Source: Clostridiales bacterium
GTDB taxonomy: Bacteria; Bacillota; Clostridia; Oscillospirales; Oscillospiraceae
DNA length: 41,965 bases
Assembly (NCBI GenBank): GCA_021202775.1
Contig: JAJQCJ010000048.1
Location: 1 to 41,965 of the forward strand
Reading direction: 5' to 3'
Part shown: positions 28,566 to 38,400 of the stretch, one piece after another
How positions within the stretch are numbered: position 1 is the stretch's first letter
Layout of the letters: the number at the start of each line of letters is the position of its first letter
Notes under the pieces: generated by a model
What the model was told of the DNA's origin: nothing
The model's input: the letters and a program-made list of their open reading frames with translations, nothing else
Database searches by the model: none
Position numbers and translations under genes: made by a program

Positions 28566-28808
28566 GGGAACCTCCTCCCCGATGTCAGGAGACTTTGCAA
28601 GAATGAATTTGCCGCGGCAAAGAACCGCCTTGCGCTATTCTACCACAGCGCGGGAAAAAAAGGTAGCCATTTTGCGGCGTTTTGCGGAGAATCGGCCCTT
28701 TGACCGCCGCCGGCCCGGCAGTTTCGGGGGAAATTTGCAGGATTTGCCCCGGCTTTTGGGGATATGCCTTCCTTTTTCGGCAGAAATCACCTTTTTCCCG
28801 CGAAACGG

Positions 28809-28848
28809 TTGCAAAAAGGCGTGATTCGTGCTAAACTGAACATTCAGT
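28809..28848 (+). promoter_or_regulatory. promoter of ABC exporter operon with ACTGAACATTCAGT palindrome
   Basis: TTGCAA (28809-28814)-N17-TAAACT (28832-28837); inverted repeat ACTGAA-CA-TTCAGT at 28835-28848. Confidence 0.5.
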
Positions 28849-28873
28849 CTGAGAAAAGAACGGAGGGAACAAA

Positions 28874-30691
28874 ATGACGCAGACAACGTCCAAACTGGAT
28901 ATGCTGTTTTCTTTTTTAAAGGGAAGCAAACGGTGGTTCCTGCTGGCCCTGGCATCCCTGCTGGGGCGCACCCTCTGCACCATGCTGAGCCCCCAGGCGG
29001 TGCAGTACACCGTGGACAGCATCATCGGCACAGAGGCCAGCACCCTCCCCGCCTTTGTGGAGGGCTGGCTGGCCGGGCTGGGGGGCCGGGAGATGCTGCG
29101 GGAGAACCTGTGGCTGGTGGCGCTGGCGGTGGCCGGGCTGGGGCTGCTCAGCGGGCTGCTGCGGTACCTCTATGTGATGCTCATCGCCAAGGGGGGCGAA
29201 GGCTTCGTCCGCGCCATGCGGAACCAGACCTTCCGCCACATCGAACACCTGCCCTTCTCCTGGCACATGAGCCACCACACCGGCGACATCATTCAGCGCT
29301 GCACCACCGACATCGAGCTGGTGAAGGAGTTTTTGTCCAACCAGCTGTCCGGCCTGCTGAACTGCGTCGTCACCATTGTGGCGGCGCTGGTCTTTCTGTT
29401 CGGGGAGAACCTCCCCCTGGCCCTAGTGGCCCTGGTCACGGAGCCCATCCTGCTGACCTACTCCATCCTCTTCCGGCGGAAGCTGGGGCGGCAGTTTCAG
29501 CTCTGCGACGAGGCGGACGGCGACCTGTCCACCATCGCCCAGGAGAACCTCACCGGCGTTCGGGTGGTGCGGGCCTTCGGCCGGGAGGAGTACGAGCGGG
29601 AGCGGTTTGACCGGCAGTCCCGGAAGTCCACCGACCTGTGGATTCGCTTCGGCGTGTACATGAGCGCCTTTTTTGAGGGGAATACACTGCTGGGCAGCCT
29701 CCAGCTGCTGCTGGTGCTGACCGTTGGCACCGTGATGACAGTGAACGGGCAGCTGACCCTGGGTTCCCTTCTGGCCGTCGTCTCCTACACCACGCTGATG
29801 CAGCAGCCCACCCGCCAGCTGGGGCGTATCCTCAGCGAGATGAGCAAGGCCGGCGTCTCCATCAACCGCATCTATGAGATCATGTCCGCCCGGGAGGAGC
29901 AGGACCCGCCGGACGCCCTGACCCCGCCCATCAACGGGGACATTGTCTTTGACCATGTCAGCTTCCACTACCCCAACTGTCCCCTGCTGCTGGAGGACAT
30001 CACCTTCACCGTCCCCGCCGGCACAACCCTGGGGATTCTGGGCACCACCGGCAGCGGCAAAAGCACCCTGATGCACCTGCTGGACCGGCTCTATGACCTG
30101 CCGGAGGGCTGCGGCTCCATCACTGTGGGCGGGGTGGACATCGCCAGAATGGAGGCCGCCTGGGTTCGCCGGAACGTGGGTATGGTGCTCCAGGAGCCTA
30201 TGCTGTTCAGCCGCACCCTGTCGGAGAACATCGGCCTGGCCGCCCAGGGGGACTGTTCCCTCTCCGACATCCGGGAGGCCGCCCGCACCGCCTGCCTGGA
30301 AGAGGCCGTGGACGGCTTCGCCCACGGCTACGACACCATGGTGGGGGAGCGGGGCGTCACCCTGTCCGGCGGGCAGAAGCAGCGGGCGGCCATCGCCCGG
30401 ATGCTGCTGCAAAAGGCCCCCATCATGGTCTTTGACGACTCCCTCTCCGCCGTGGATGCGGAGACGGACGCCAAAATCCGGGCCGCCCTGCAGGAGAGCA
30501 TGGCGGAGTCCACCTGCATCCTGATCTCCCACCGCATCTCCACCCTGATGGCGGCGGACCAGATCATCGTGCTGGACCGGGGCCGCACCGTGGAGCGGGG
30601 CACCCACGAGACGCTGCTGGCCCAGGACGGGCTGTACAAGCAGATTTACACCCTGCAATCCCAGTGGGAGGAGGCGGAGCCCTGTGGCTGA
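28874..30691 (+). CDS. ABC exporter half-transporter, degenerate Walker B (IMVFDD)
   Basis: TM domain; GTTGSGKST, LSGGQKQR, IMVFDDSLSAVDAETD, ISHRISTL; RBS ggaggg. Confidence 0.93.
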   Translation: MTQTTSKLDMLFSFLKGSKRWFLLALASLLGRTLCTMLSPQAVQYTVDSIIGTEASTLPAFVEGWLAGLGGREMLRENLWLVALAVAGLGLLSGLLRYLYVMLIAKGGEGFVRAMRNQTFRHIEHLPFSWHMSHHTGDIIQRCTTDIELVKEFLSNQLSGLLNCVVTIVAALVFLFGENLPLALVALVTEPILLTYSILFRRKLGRQFQLCDEADGDLSTIAQENLTGVRVVRAFGREEYERERFDRQSRKSTDLWIRFGVYMSAFFEGNTLLGSLQLLLVLTVGTVMTVNGQLTLGSLLAVVSYTTLMQQPTRQLGRILSEMSKAGVSINRIYEIMSAREEQDPPDALTPPINGDIVFDHVSFHYPNCPLLLEDITFTVPAGTTLGILGTTGSGKSTLMHLLDRLYDLPEGCGSITVGGVDIARMEAAWVRRNVGMVLQEPMLFSRTLSENIGLAAQGDCSLSDIREAARTACLEEAVDGFAHGYDTMVGERGVTLSGGQKQRAAIARMLLQKAPIMVFDDSLSAVDAETDAKIRAALQESMAESTCILISHRISTLMAADQIIVLDRGRTVERGTHETLLAQDGLYKQIYTLQSQWEEAEPCG

Positions 30692-32510
30692 CAAGACGAA
30701 TACGCCGGTGAAGAAGCGGCCCTTCTTCGGTCTGGGCTTCCTGCTCCCCTTCTGGAAGGAGCAAAAGACGCTGATGGTGCTGATCGTCCTCACCGGCCTG
30801 GTGGGCAGCGTGCTGGAGGCGGCCATCCCCCTGTTCCAGACCTACGCCATCGACCATTTCATCGGGGAGGGCACCCTGGACACCCTGGCGGCCTTCCTGC
30901 TGGTCTATCTGCTGGTGCTGCTGGTGCGGATGGGAATCAACTACTACTGCTCCTATGGCGCCGCCAAAATCGAGGTGGTGCTGGACTACAGCCTCCGTAA
31001 AAAGCTCTTTGACCACCTGCAAAACCTGTCCATCAGCTACTATAACCAGAACGGCGTGGGCTATATCCACTCCCGGCTGATCTCCGACACGGGGCGCATC
31101 GGCGCGGTGGCCACCTGGAGCCTGATGGACCTGGTCCTCTGGGACGGCAGCTATCTGGTGTTTATGCTGATCGTGATGCTGCGGCTGAGCTGGCAGCTGG
31201 GGCTGGTCATGCTGGCGCTGGTTCCCGTTGAGGTGGTGGCCTGCGCCTACTTCCAGCGGCACCTGACCACCATGAACCGCCGTGTGCGGGAGATCAACAG
31301 CCGCATCACCGCGGATTACAACGAGGGCATCACCGGGGCCAAGACCATCAAGACCCTGGTGGCGGAGCAGAAGATGGAGGACGCATTTCAGGCGAACACC
31401 GCCGATATGTACCATGCCAGCGTAAAGACGAACCATTACCGGGGCGCCCTCCAGGCCATCGTCATCTTCGCCGGAAACGTGGGGCTGGCCCTGATGCTGT
31501 GGCGGGGCGGCGTGCTGAATATGGATGGGCTTCTGGCATTTGGCACCCTGTCCGCCTTCACCACCTACGCCCTCAACATAGGGGACGTGGTGCAGGGCAT
31601 TGTGGAGTCGCTGCAAAGTCTGGTCAGCGCCCAGGTGAACATCGAGCGGGTGGAGCGCCTGCTGAACACCCAGCCCGACGTGGCGGATACGCCGGAGGTC
31701 ATCGCCAAATATGGGGACTCCATCCACCCCAAGCGGGAGAACTGGGAGCCCCTCCACGGCGACGTGGAGTTCCGGGACGTGGCCTTCCGCTACCCGGACG
31801 GAGAGGAGACCATCCTCTCCCACTTCAACCTGACCGTTCCCCAGGGCACCCGGGTGGCCATCGTGGGGGAGACCGGCGCGGGGAAAAGCACCCTGGTGAA
31901 CCTGGTCTGCCGGTTCTTCGAGCCCACGGAGGGGGCCGTCCTCATCGACGGGCGGGACGCCAGGGAGCGGAGCCAGCTCTGGCTTCACAGCAACATCGGC
32001 TACGTCCTCCAGCAGCCCCACCTGTTCAGCGGCACCGTGCTGGAGAACCTGCGCTACGGCAACCCGGACGCCTCGCTGGAGGAGATTCAGCGGGCCTGCA
32101 GGCTGGTCTGCGCCGACCAGGTCATTGACCGCATGGAGCAGGGCTATGACAGCCAGGTGGGCGAAGGGGGCGACCTCCTCTCCACCGGGGAGAAGCAGCT
32201 CCTCAGCTTCGCCCGGGCCATCTTGTCCGACCCCCGTATTCTGGTGCTGGACGAAGCCACCTCCTCCATCGACACCCTGACGGAGCAGCTGATTCAGTCC
32301 GCCATTGCGGAGATGACCAAAGGCCGCACCAGCTTCATCATCGCCCACCGCCTGTCCACCATCCGGGACGCGGATGTGATTTTGATGGTGAAGGACGGGG
32401 AGATCATCGAGCGGGGCACCCATCAGGCGCTGATGGCGGCCAGAGGGGCCTATTACCGGCTCTACACCCATCAGTTTACCGCAGAAAGCGTCAGCTCTGT
32501 GCTGGGCTGA
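30684..32510 (+). CDS. ABC exporter half-transporter, partner subunit
   Basis: GETGAGKST, degenerate signature LSTGEKQLLSFARA, ILVLDEATSSID, IAHRLSTI; overlaps previous gene. Confidence 0.93.
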   Translation: MADKTNTPVKKRPFFGLGFLLPFWKEQKTLMVLIVLTGLVGSVLEAAIPLFQTYAIDHFIGEGTLDTLAAFLLVYLLVLLVRMGINYYCSYGAAKIEVVLDYSLRKKLFDHLQNLSISYYNQNGVGYIHSRLISDTGRIGAVATWSLMDLVLWDGSYLVFMLIVMLRLSWQLGLVMLALVPVEVVACAYFQRHLTTMNRRVREINSRITADYNEGITGAKTIKTLVAEQKMEDAFQANTADMYHASVKTNHYRGALQAIVIFAGNVGLALMLWRGGVLNMDGLLAFGTLSAFTTYALNIGDVVQGIVESLQSLVSAQVNIERVERLLNTQPDVADTPEVIAKYGDSIHPKRENWEPLHGDVEFRDVAFRYPDGEETILSHFNLTVPQGTRVAIVGETGAGKSTLVNLVCRFFEPTEGAVLIDGRDARERSQLWLHSNIGYVLQQPHLFSGTVLENLRYGNPDASLEEIQRACRLVCADQVIDRMEQGYDSQVGEGGDLLSTGEKQLLSFARAILSDPRILVLDEATSSIDTLTEQLIQSAIAEMTKGRTSFIIAHRLSTIRDADVILMVKDGEIIERGTHQALMAARGAYYRLYTHQFTAESVSSVLG

Positions 32511-32523
32511 CGCCTTCCGCCAA

Positions 32524-32558
32524 CGGGGCGGCGCAGGTCTGCGCCGCCCCGATTATTT
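32524..32558 (+). terminator. terminator of ABC exporter operon
   Basis: CGGGGCGGCGCA-ggtc-TGCGCCGCCCCG then ATTATTTTT. Confidence 0.85.
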
Positions 32559-32652
32559 TTCAAAAGCGCAGTTTTTTGTCATTTTCCACATAGAAAGCGG
32601 CTGTTTTGTTGGAAATTTATCCATCCTCAACCGGTTGTTCAACAGGGAAAGA

Positions 32653-32681
32653 TTGACATTTTACTCCATTTATGATAAAAT
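32653..32681 (+). promoter_or_regulatory. promoter of glgP
   Basis: TTGACA (32653-32658)-N17-TAAAAT (32676-32681). Confidence 0.7.
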
Positions 32682-32732
32682 TGCCAAAGCAGTTAATCTA
32701 CTGCGTACCGCAAAGTGAATTGATTTTCCCCC

Positions 32733-32809
32733 GATGCGAAGCCCGGGGGGCCGTGCTGCGCCCCCGCCGTCCCCGCCTTTCACAGGCGGCCCGGTAGAAC
32801 CTTCGCATC
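32733..32809 (+). promoter_or_regulatory. candidate structured leader RNA (three-way junction) upstream of glgP
   Basis: P1 GATGCGAAG/CTTCGCATC (9 bp), P2 GGGGGC-cgtgctgc-GCCCCC, P3 CCGCCT-ttcac-AGGCGG, between promoter and RBS. Confidence 0.45.
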
Positions 32810-32838
32810 ACAAGACGCAAATTGGAGGACTGGAATTT

Positions 32839-35265
32839 ATGCGCGAATATTCAAAATATGAACTCTCCGCCCTGATCGAGGGCAAACTGCGCCGCAACTT
32901 TGGCCGTACCCCTCAGGTGGCTTCCAAGGTGCAGATGTTTAAATCCTGCGCCATGGTGCTGCGGGACATTATGAGCAGCAACCATATCGAAACCGTCAAC
33001 TACAACCGCTCCATCAACGCCCGCGAGGTGCATTACCTCTCCATGGAGTTCCTGGTGGGCCGCTCCCTGATGAAGAACGCCTACAACCTGGGCATCCTGC
33101 CCGAACTGAAGGACGCCATCAACGAGATGGGCTTCGACCCCGCCGAAATCTTTGAGCTGGAGCCGGACGCCTCCCTGGGCAACGGCGGTCTGGGCCGCCT
33201 GGCCGCCTGCTATATGGACTCCATGACCACGGAGGAGATCCCCGCCACCGGCTACTCCATCTGCTATCAGCTGGGTATGTTCCGTCAGAAGATCATTGAC
33301 GGCCGCCAGGAGGAGCTGTCCGACGACTGGCTGGAGCTGGGCGACGCCTGGCTGGTGCCCAAGCGGGACGAGACGGAGACCGTTCGCTTCGGCGGCGAGG
33401 TCAAGACCTATCTGAACGAGGACGGCAAGTTCACCGTGGACTATGTGGGCGGCACCACCGTGCTGGCCGTCCCCATGGACATGAACATCGCCGGCTACAA
33501 GACCGACCACGTCAACACCCTGCGGCTGTGGGACGCAAAGAGCCCTGTCCGCGAGGATATGCAGTATTATTCCTCCGGCGAGTACCTGAAGGCCATTGAG
33601 GAGCGGGCCAACGCCGAGGTCATCGCCAAGGTGCTGTACCCCGCCGACGACCACTACGAGGGCAAGATGCTCCGGCTGAAGCAGCAGTACTTCTTCGTCT
33701 CCGCCACCGTCCAGTCCATCGTCCGCAAGCACAAGGCCCAGTACGGCACCCTGCGCAACTTCGCGGAGAAGCACGTCATCCAGATCAACGACACCCATCC
33801 CACCCTGGTCATCCCCGAGCTGATGCGTATCCTGATGGATGAGAACGGCTTCGGCTGGGACGAGGCCTGGAGCATTGTCACCCGCACCGTGGCCTACACC
33901 AACCACACCGTGCTGGCCGAGGCCCTGGAGCATTGGCCCCAGGATCTGATCATCGCCCTGCTGCCCCGCTGCTGGCAGATCATCTGCGAGATCAATGAGC
34001 GCTACCTGAAAGAGGTCCGGGCCTTCTTCCACAACGACGAATCCAAGGCCCGCGAGCTGGCCATCGTCTGGGACGGGGACGTGCGCATGGCCAACCTGTG
34101 CGTGGCCACCTGCTTCGCTGTCAACGGCGTGGCGGAGCTGCACAGCCAGATTCTGAAGGACGATGTCTTCCACACCGCCTATCTCCGCACCCCGGAGAAG
34201 TTCACCAACGTCACCAACGGCGTGGATCACCGCCGCTGGCTGGCCGAGATCAACCCTGAGCTGCACAACCTGATCTGCGAGGTCAACGGCAGCGACGACT
34301 ATCTGCTCCAGCCCAATAAGCTGGAGGACTTCCTGCGGGCCAAGGACGACGCCGCCGTGCTGGAGCGGCTGGGTCAGATCAAGAAGGCCAACAAGGAATC
34401 CTTTGCCGCCTACTGCAAGCGGGAATACGGCTATAACCTGAACACCGACGCCATTTTCGATGTCCAGTCCAAGCGCCTCCATGAGTATAAGCGCCAGCTG
34501 CTGAACGTGATGAACATCATCTACCTGTATCAGCAGATTCAGGACGGGAAGGACATCGTGCCCCACACCTTCTTGTTCGCCGCCAAGGCCGCTTCCGCCT
34601 ACTATATGGCAAAGCGCATCATTGAGCTGATCAACTCCGTGGCCTATGAGGTCAACAACGACCCCCGCTGCAAGGGCAAGCTCCAGGTGTTCTTCATCGA
34701 GAATTACCGGGTGTCCATTGCGGAGAAGCTGATGCCCGCCGCCGAGATCTCCGAGCAGATCTCCACCGCCGGCAAGGAGGCCTCTGGCACCGGCAACATG
34801 AAGTTCATGATGAACGGCGCCCTGACCATCGGCACCGAGGACGGCGCCAACGTGGAGATGCACCAGCTCCTGGGCGACGACAACATCTTCATCTTCGGCC
34901 TCACCGCCGAGGAGGTGGCCGACAAGAAGGCCGCCGGCTACAACTCCTATGAGTATTACAACGCCAGCCCCATCATTCAGCGGGTGCTGAACAAGCTGAA
35001 CACCGGCTTCTCCGACGGCAAGAGCTATCAGGACATCACCAACAGCCTGCTCTTCGGTCAGGGCTACACGGCGGACAACTATCTGCTGCTGGCGGACTTC
35101 GAGAGCTATCGCTATATGCAGAACCGCATTGTCAACGCCTACAGCGACAGCCGCCGCTGGAACCAGATGGCGCTGGTCAACATCGCCAAGTCCGGCAAGT
35201 TTGCCGCCGACCGCTCCATTCATGACTATGCCAATAACATCTGGCACGTCCACACCCGCGGCTAA
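32839..35265 (+). CDS. glgP: glycogen/starch phosphorylase
   Basis: VHYLSMEFLVGRSL, DASLGNGGLGRLAACYMDSM, INDTHPTL, QISTAGKEASGTGNMKFMMNGALTIGTEDGANVE; ATG at 32839 after ggagg. Confidence 0.96.
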   Translation: MREYSKYELSALIEGKLRRNFGRTPQVASKVQMFKSCAMVLRDIMSSNHIETVNYNRSINAREVHYLSMEFLVGRSLMKNAYNLGILPELKDAINEMGFDPAEIFELEPDASLGNGGLGRLAACYMDSMTTEEIPATGYSICYQLGMFRQKIIDGRQEELSDDWLELGDAWLVPKRDETETVRFGGEVKTYLNEDGKFTVDYVGGTTVLAVPMDMNIAGYKTDHVNTLRLWDAKSPVREDMQYYSSGEYLKAIEERANAEVIAKVLYPADDHYEGKMLRLKQQYFFVSATVQSIVRKHKAQYGTLRNFAEKHVIQINDTHPTLVIPELMRILMDENGFGWDEAWSIVTRTVAYTNHTVLAEALEHWPQDLIIALLPRCWQIICEINERYLKEVRAFFHNDESKARELAIVWDGDVRMANLCVATCFAVNGVAELHSQILKDDVFHTAYLRTPEKFTNVTNGVDHRRWLAEINPELHNLICEVNGSDDYLLQPNKLEDFLRAKDDAAVLERLGQIKKANKESFAAYCKREYGYNLNTDAIFDVQSKRLHEYKRQLLNVMNIIYLYQQIQDGKDIVPHTFLFAAKAASAYYMAKRIIELINSVAYEVNNDPRCKGKLQVFFIENYRVSIAEKLMPAAEISEQISTAGKEASGTGNMKFMMNGALTIGTEDGANVEMHQLLGDDNIFIFGLTAEEVADKKAAGYNSYEYYNASPIIQRVLNKLNTGFSDGKSYQDITNSLLFGQGYTADNYLLLADFESYRYMQNRIVNAYSDSRRWNQMALVNIAKSGKFAADRSIHDYANNIWHVHTRG

Positions 35266-35287
35266 GCTGCCCGGCACAAGAATTTAA

Positions 35288-35324
35288 ACGGCTCCCTCCG
35301 TGACAGCACGGGGGGAGTCGTTTT
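35288..35324 (+). terminator. terminator of glgP
   Basis: imperfect hairpin CGGCTCCCTCCGT...ACGGGGGGAGTCG followed by TTTT. Confidence 0.65.
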
Positions 35325-35410
35325 CTGTCCGAACAGAGCCGTGGGCTCCGCGGCCCTGTCACAGGTACAGGGACGCGCCCCACGGCTCTTTCCGTATCCG
35401 TTATGCTGTT

Positions 35411-38400
35411 TTACTTCCCGGCCCTGGCCGCTTCCTCGGCCCTGGCCTGCTGGAGGAACTCCGCCGCGTCGTCCGGCACGTCGTCGATGGTGTCGTCCCC
35501 CACGTCGATTTCCCTGGGCTGCCTGCGGTACAGCACGTCGTACATCACCGGCACCACAAACAGGGTCATCAGGGTGGCGTAGGCCAGTCCGCAGGCCACC
35601 ACGATGGCCATGCCTCTGGTCAGGGAGGCGCTGATGCCGGTGGAGAACATCATGCTGCCCATGGCCAGGATGGTGGTCAGGGCGGTCATCAGGATGGGCC
35701 GCATCCTGGTCTTGCCGGTGGCGATCAGGGCCGCCCGCTTCTCCATACCGCCCAAGCGGAGCTGGTTGGTGTAGTCCACAAACACAATGCCGTTGTTCAC
35801 CACCGTACCCATCAGCACCAGGAAGCCAATCATGCTCAGCAGGGACAGCTGCTCCCCAAAGGCCATCAGGCCGAACATACCGCCGGTGAAGGCCAGGGGG
35901 ACGGTGAACAGGATGATGAAGGGGCTCAGCAGGCTCTGGAACTGGGCCACCATCACCAGGTAGACGAAGAGCAGGCCCAGCGCCAGCATTTCAATCATCT
36001 GGGTCATCATGGAAATCACCGTTTCATACTCGCCGGCCATCTCCCAGGTGTAGCCGTCGGGCATCTCGTAGTCCTCCAGCACCTCGCTGAGGGCCATGGA
36101 GAGCCGGGTGGAGTTGTAACCGTCCAGGGTGTCCGCCGTGACGGAGATGTAGCGCTGCTGATTCTCACGGGAGATGGTGGACACGCTGGTATCCGTCTCC
36201 ACCGTGGCGAACTCGTCCAGGGTGTGGGTCTCTGTGACGGACGCGCCGTCCTCGTCGGTGGTGTCCACGTCAAAGGTGATGTCCATCAGGTTCTCCCTTG
36301 TCAGCAGGTTCGTTTCGTCCACGATGACCACTTCCATCTCCGTGCCGTCGATGGTGACGGTGGTGGAGGTGCTCTCCGTGGTCAGGCGGGCAGAGATCTC
36401 GCTGTAAATCTGGGCCACCGTCAGCCCCAGCCGCATGGCGGCGTCCTTATCCACCACCAGCACCAGCTCCTGGTCGGCCTCATCCTGGCCGTTGGTGGGG
36501 GTGTCGAAGCCCTCGATCTCGGAGATGATCTCCATGAAGTCCTCCGAAATCTCCACCAGGGTGTCCAGGTCGGAGCCGTAGATGTCAATCTCCAGGCCGC
36601 TGCCCAGCATACTGCTCATCTCGCTGGAGGAGGACGAGGCGGCATCCACCGTAAACTCCAGGTCGGCGGTGTTGGCCGCAATCTGGTTACAGATGTCCTC
36701 AATGCCCTGCTCCGTGTTCACATCGTCGCTGGGCACCACATAGAACACATAGTTCAAAAAGTCATTGGAAGTGGTGGCGCTGGTGGTGAGCATACTGGAG
36801 GCATTGGTCATGGCCCCCACATAGTCCACCCCGTCCACCGCCAGAATGCGCTCCGTCACCTCGTCGGCGGCGGCGTAGGCGGTGTCCTGGTCATAGTCCT
36901 CCGGCATGGTCACGGTGATGGAAATCTGGTTGCTGGACATATCGGGAATCATCACCATGCCCATCCGTGCCACGCCGAACACTGCCACCCCAAAGAGGCC
37001 GATGGCCAGACCCAGGGGCACCACCTTCACCCGCAGGCAGAAGTCCAGCACCTTCCCGTAGCCGTCCACCACCTTGTCAAACCAGCGGTGGGACTTAGGC
37101 TGGACGTTTTTCAGCAGGGTGGAGGCCACCGTGGGCACCACCGTCATTGCCACCACCAGGGAGGCAATCAGGGCGTAGCCGATGGTCAGCGCCATGGGAT
37201 ACATCAGCTCCCTGGTGTAGCCCGTGGTGAAAATCATGGGCAGGAACACGCAGATGGTGGTCAGGGTGGAGGAAATCAGCGCCCCCGACACCTGTTTCAC
37301 GCCCTGCACCGCCGCCCTGGGGGCGGGCAGGCCCCGGCCCCGCAGCCGGTAGATATTTTCTATGGCGACGATGGAGTTATCCACCAGCATGCCAATGCCC
37401 AGGGACAGGCCGCCCAGGGACATGATGTTCAGCGAAATGTCCGTGAAGTACATCAGCAGGAGGGCAATCAGGACACTGAAGGGGATGGAGAATCCCACCA
37501 CCAGCGTGGGCCGGAGGTCCTTCAGGAACAGGGCCAGAATCACAATGGCCAGCAGCGCCCCCAGAATCATACTCTCCAGAATGTTGGAGATAATCAGCGA
37601 AATATACTCGCCCTGGTCCATCAGCGGCTGAATTTGCAGGCCGTCATACTTCTCCTCCAGCTCCGCAATGGCGTCGTTGCAGGCGGAGGAAACGTCGCTG
37701 GTGCCGGCGGTGCTGCCCTTGAAGATGGACAGCACCACGCCGGCCTCGCCGTTGACCCGGGTGTAGCTGTCCGCGGCGTTGTCAATCACCGTCAGGTTGG
37801 CCACATCCCCCAGGGTCACGTCTCCCACGCTGTCCAGGTTACACAGCACCATATTCTCCAGGTCCTCCAGGTTGCTGTACTCCTCGCCCACCTTCAGCAG
37901 CCACTGGTTGTCGTCCGCATCGTCCACATACCCGGCGGGCATGGAGAAGTTCTGGGCGTAAATCAGGGTGGCCAGGGTGTCGATGTCCAGCAGGGTGTCC
38001 AGGTTGGCGCTTGCAATGGCGGTCTCCCGGGCGCTCTCGTAGGCCTCCAGGGCGGAGTCCAGCTGGCTCTGCCCGTCCTCCAGGGCGGTCTGCGCCGCCG
38101 CCAGCTGGGCGCTGGCGGAGCCGAAGCCTGCCGCCGCCAGAATCTTCCCGGCCTCCACCGTGGTGTAGCTGTTGACGGCCTCCTCCACGGCGGAGTTCAC
38201 CGCCTCCACCGTGGCGGTGGCCACGGCGATTTTAATCTCCAGATTGGCAAGCTCCGTCTCGATCTGGGGGATGCGGGTGTTGACGATGTCAGAGATGGTG
38301 GTGAGATTCTCCACCGTCAGGGCGGAGGCCGCCTCCCCCATTCCCTGGGTCTCCAGCAGCGACACCGCGTAATCCAGCTTCTCCGGGTTGGCGATGGCGT

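Noticed and set aside
32734-32838. 35-aa N-terminal extension of GlgP in the ORF track
   Set aside because: Overlaps structured leader; good RBS and conserved start at 32839
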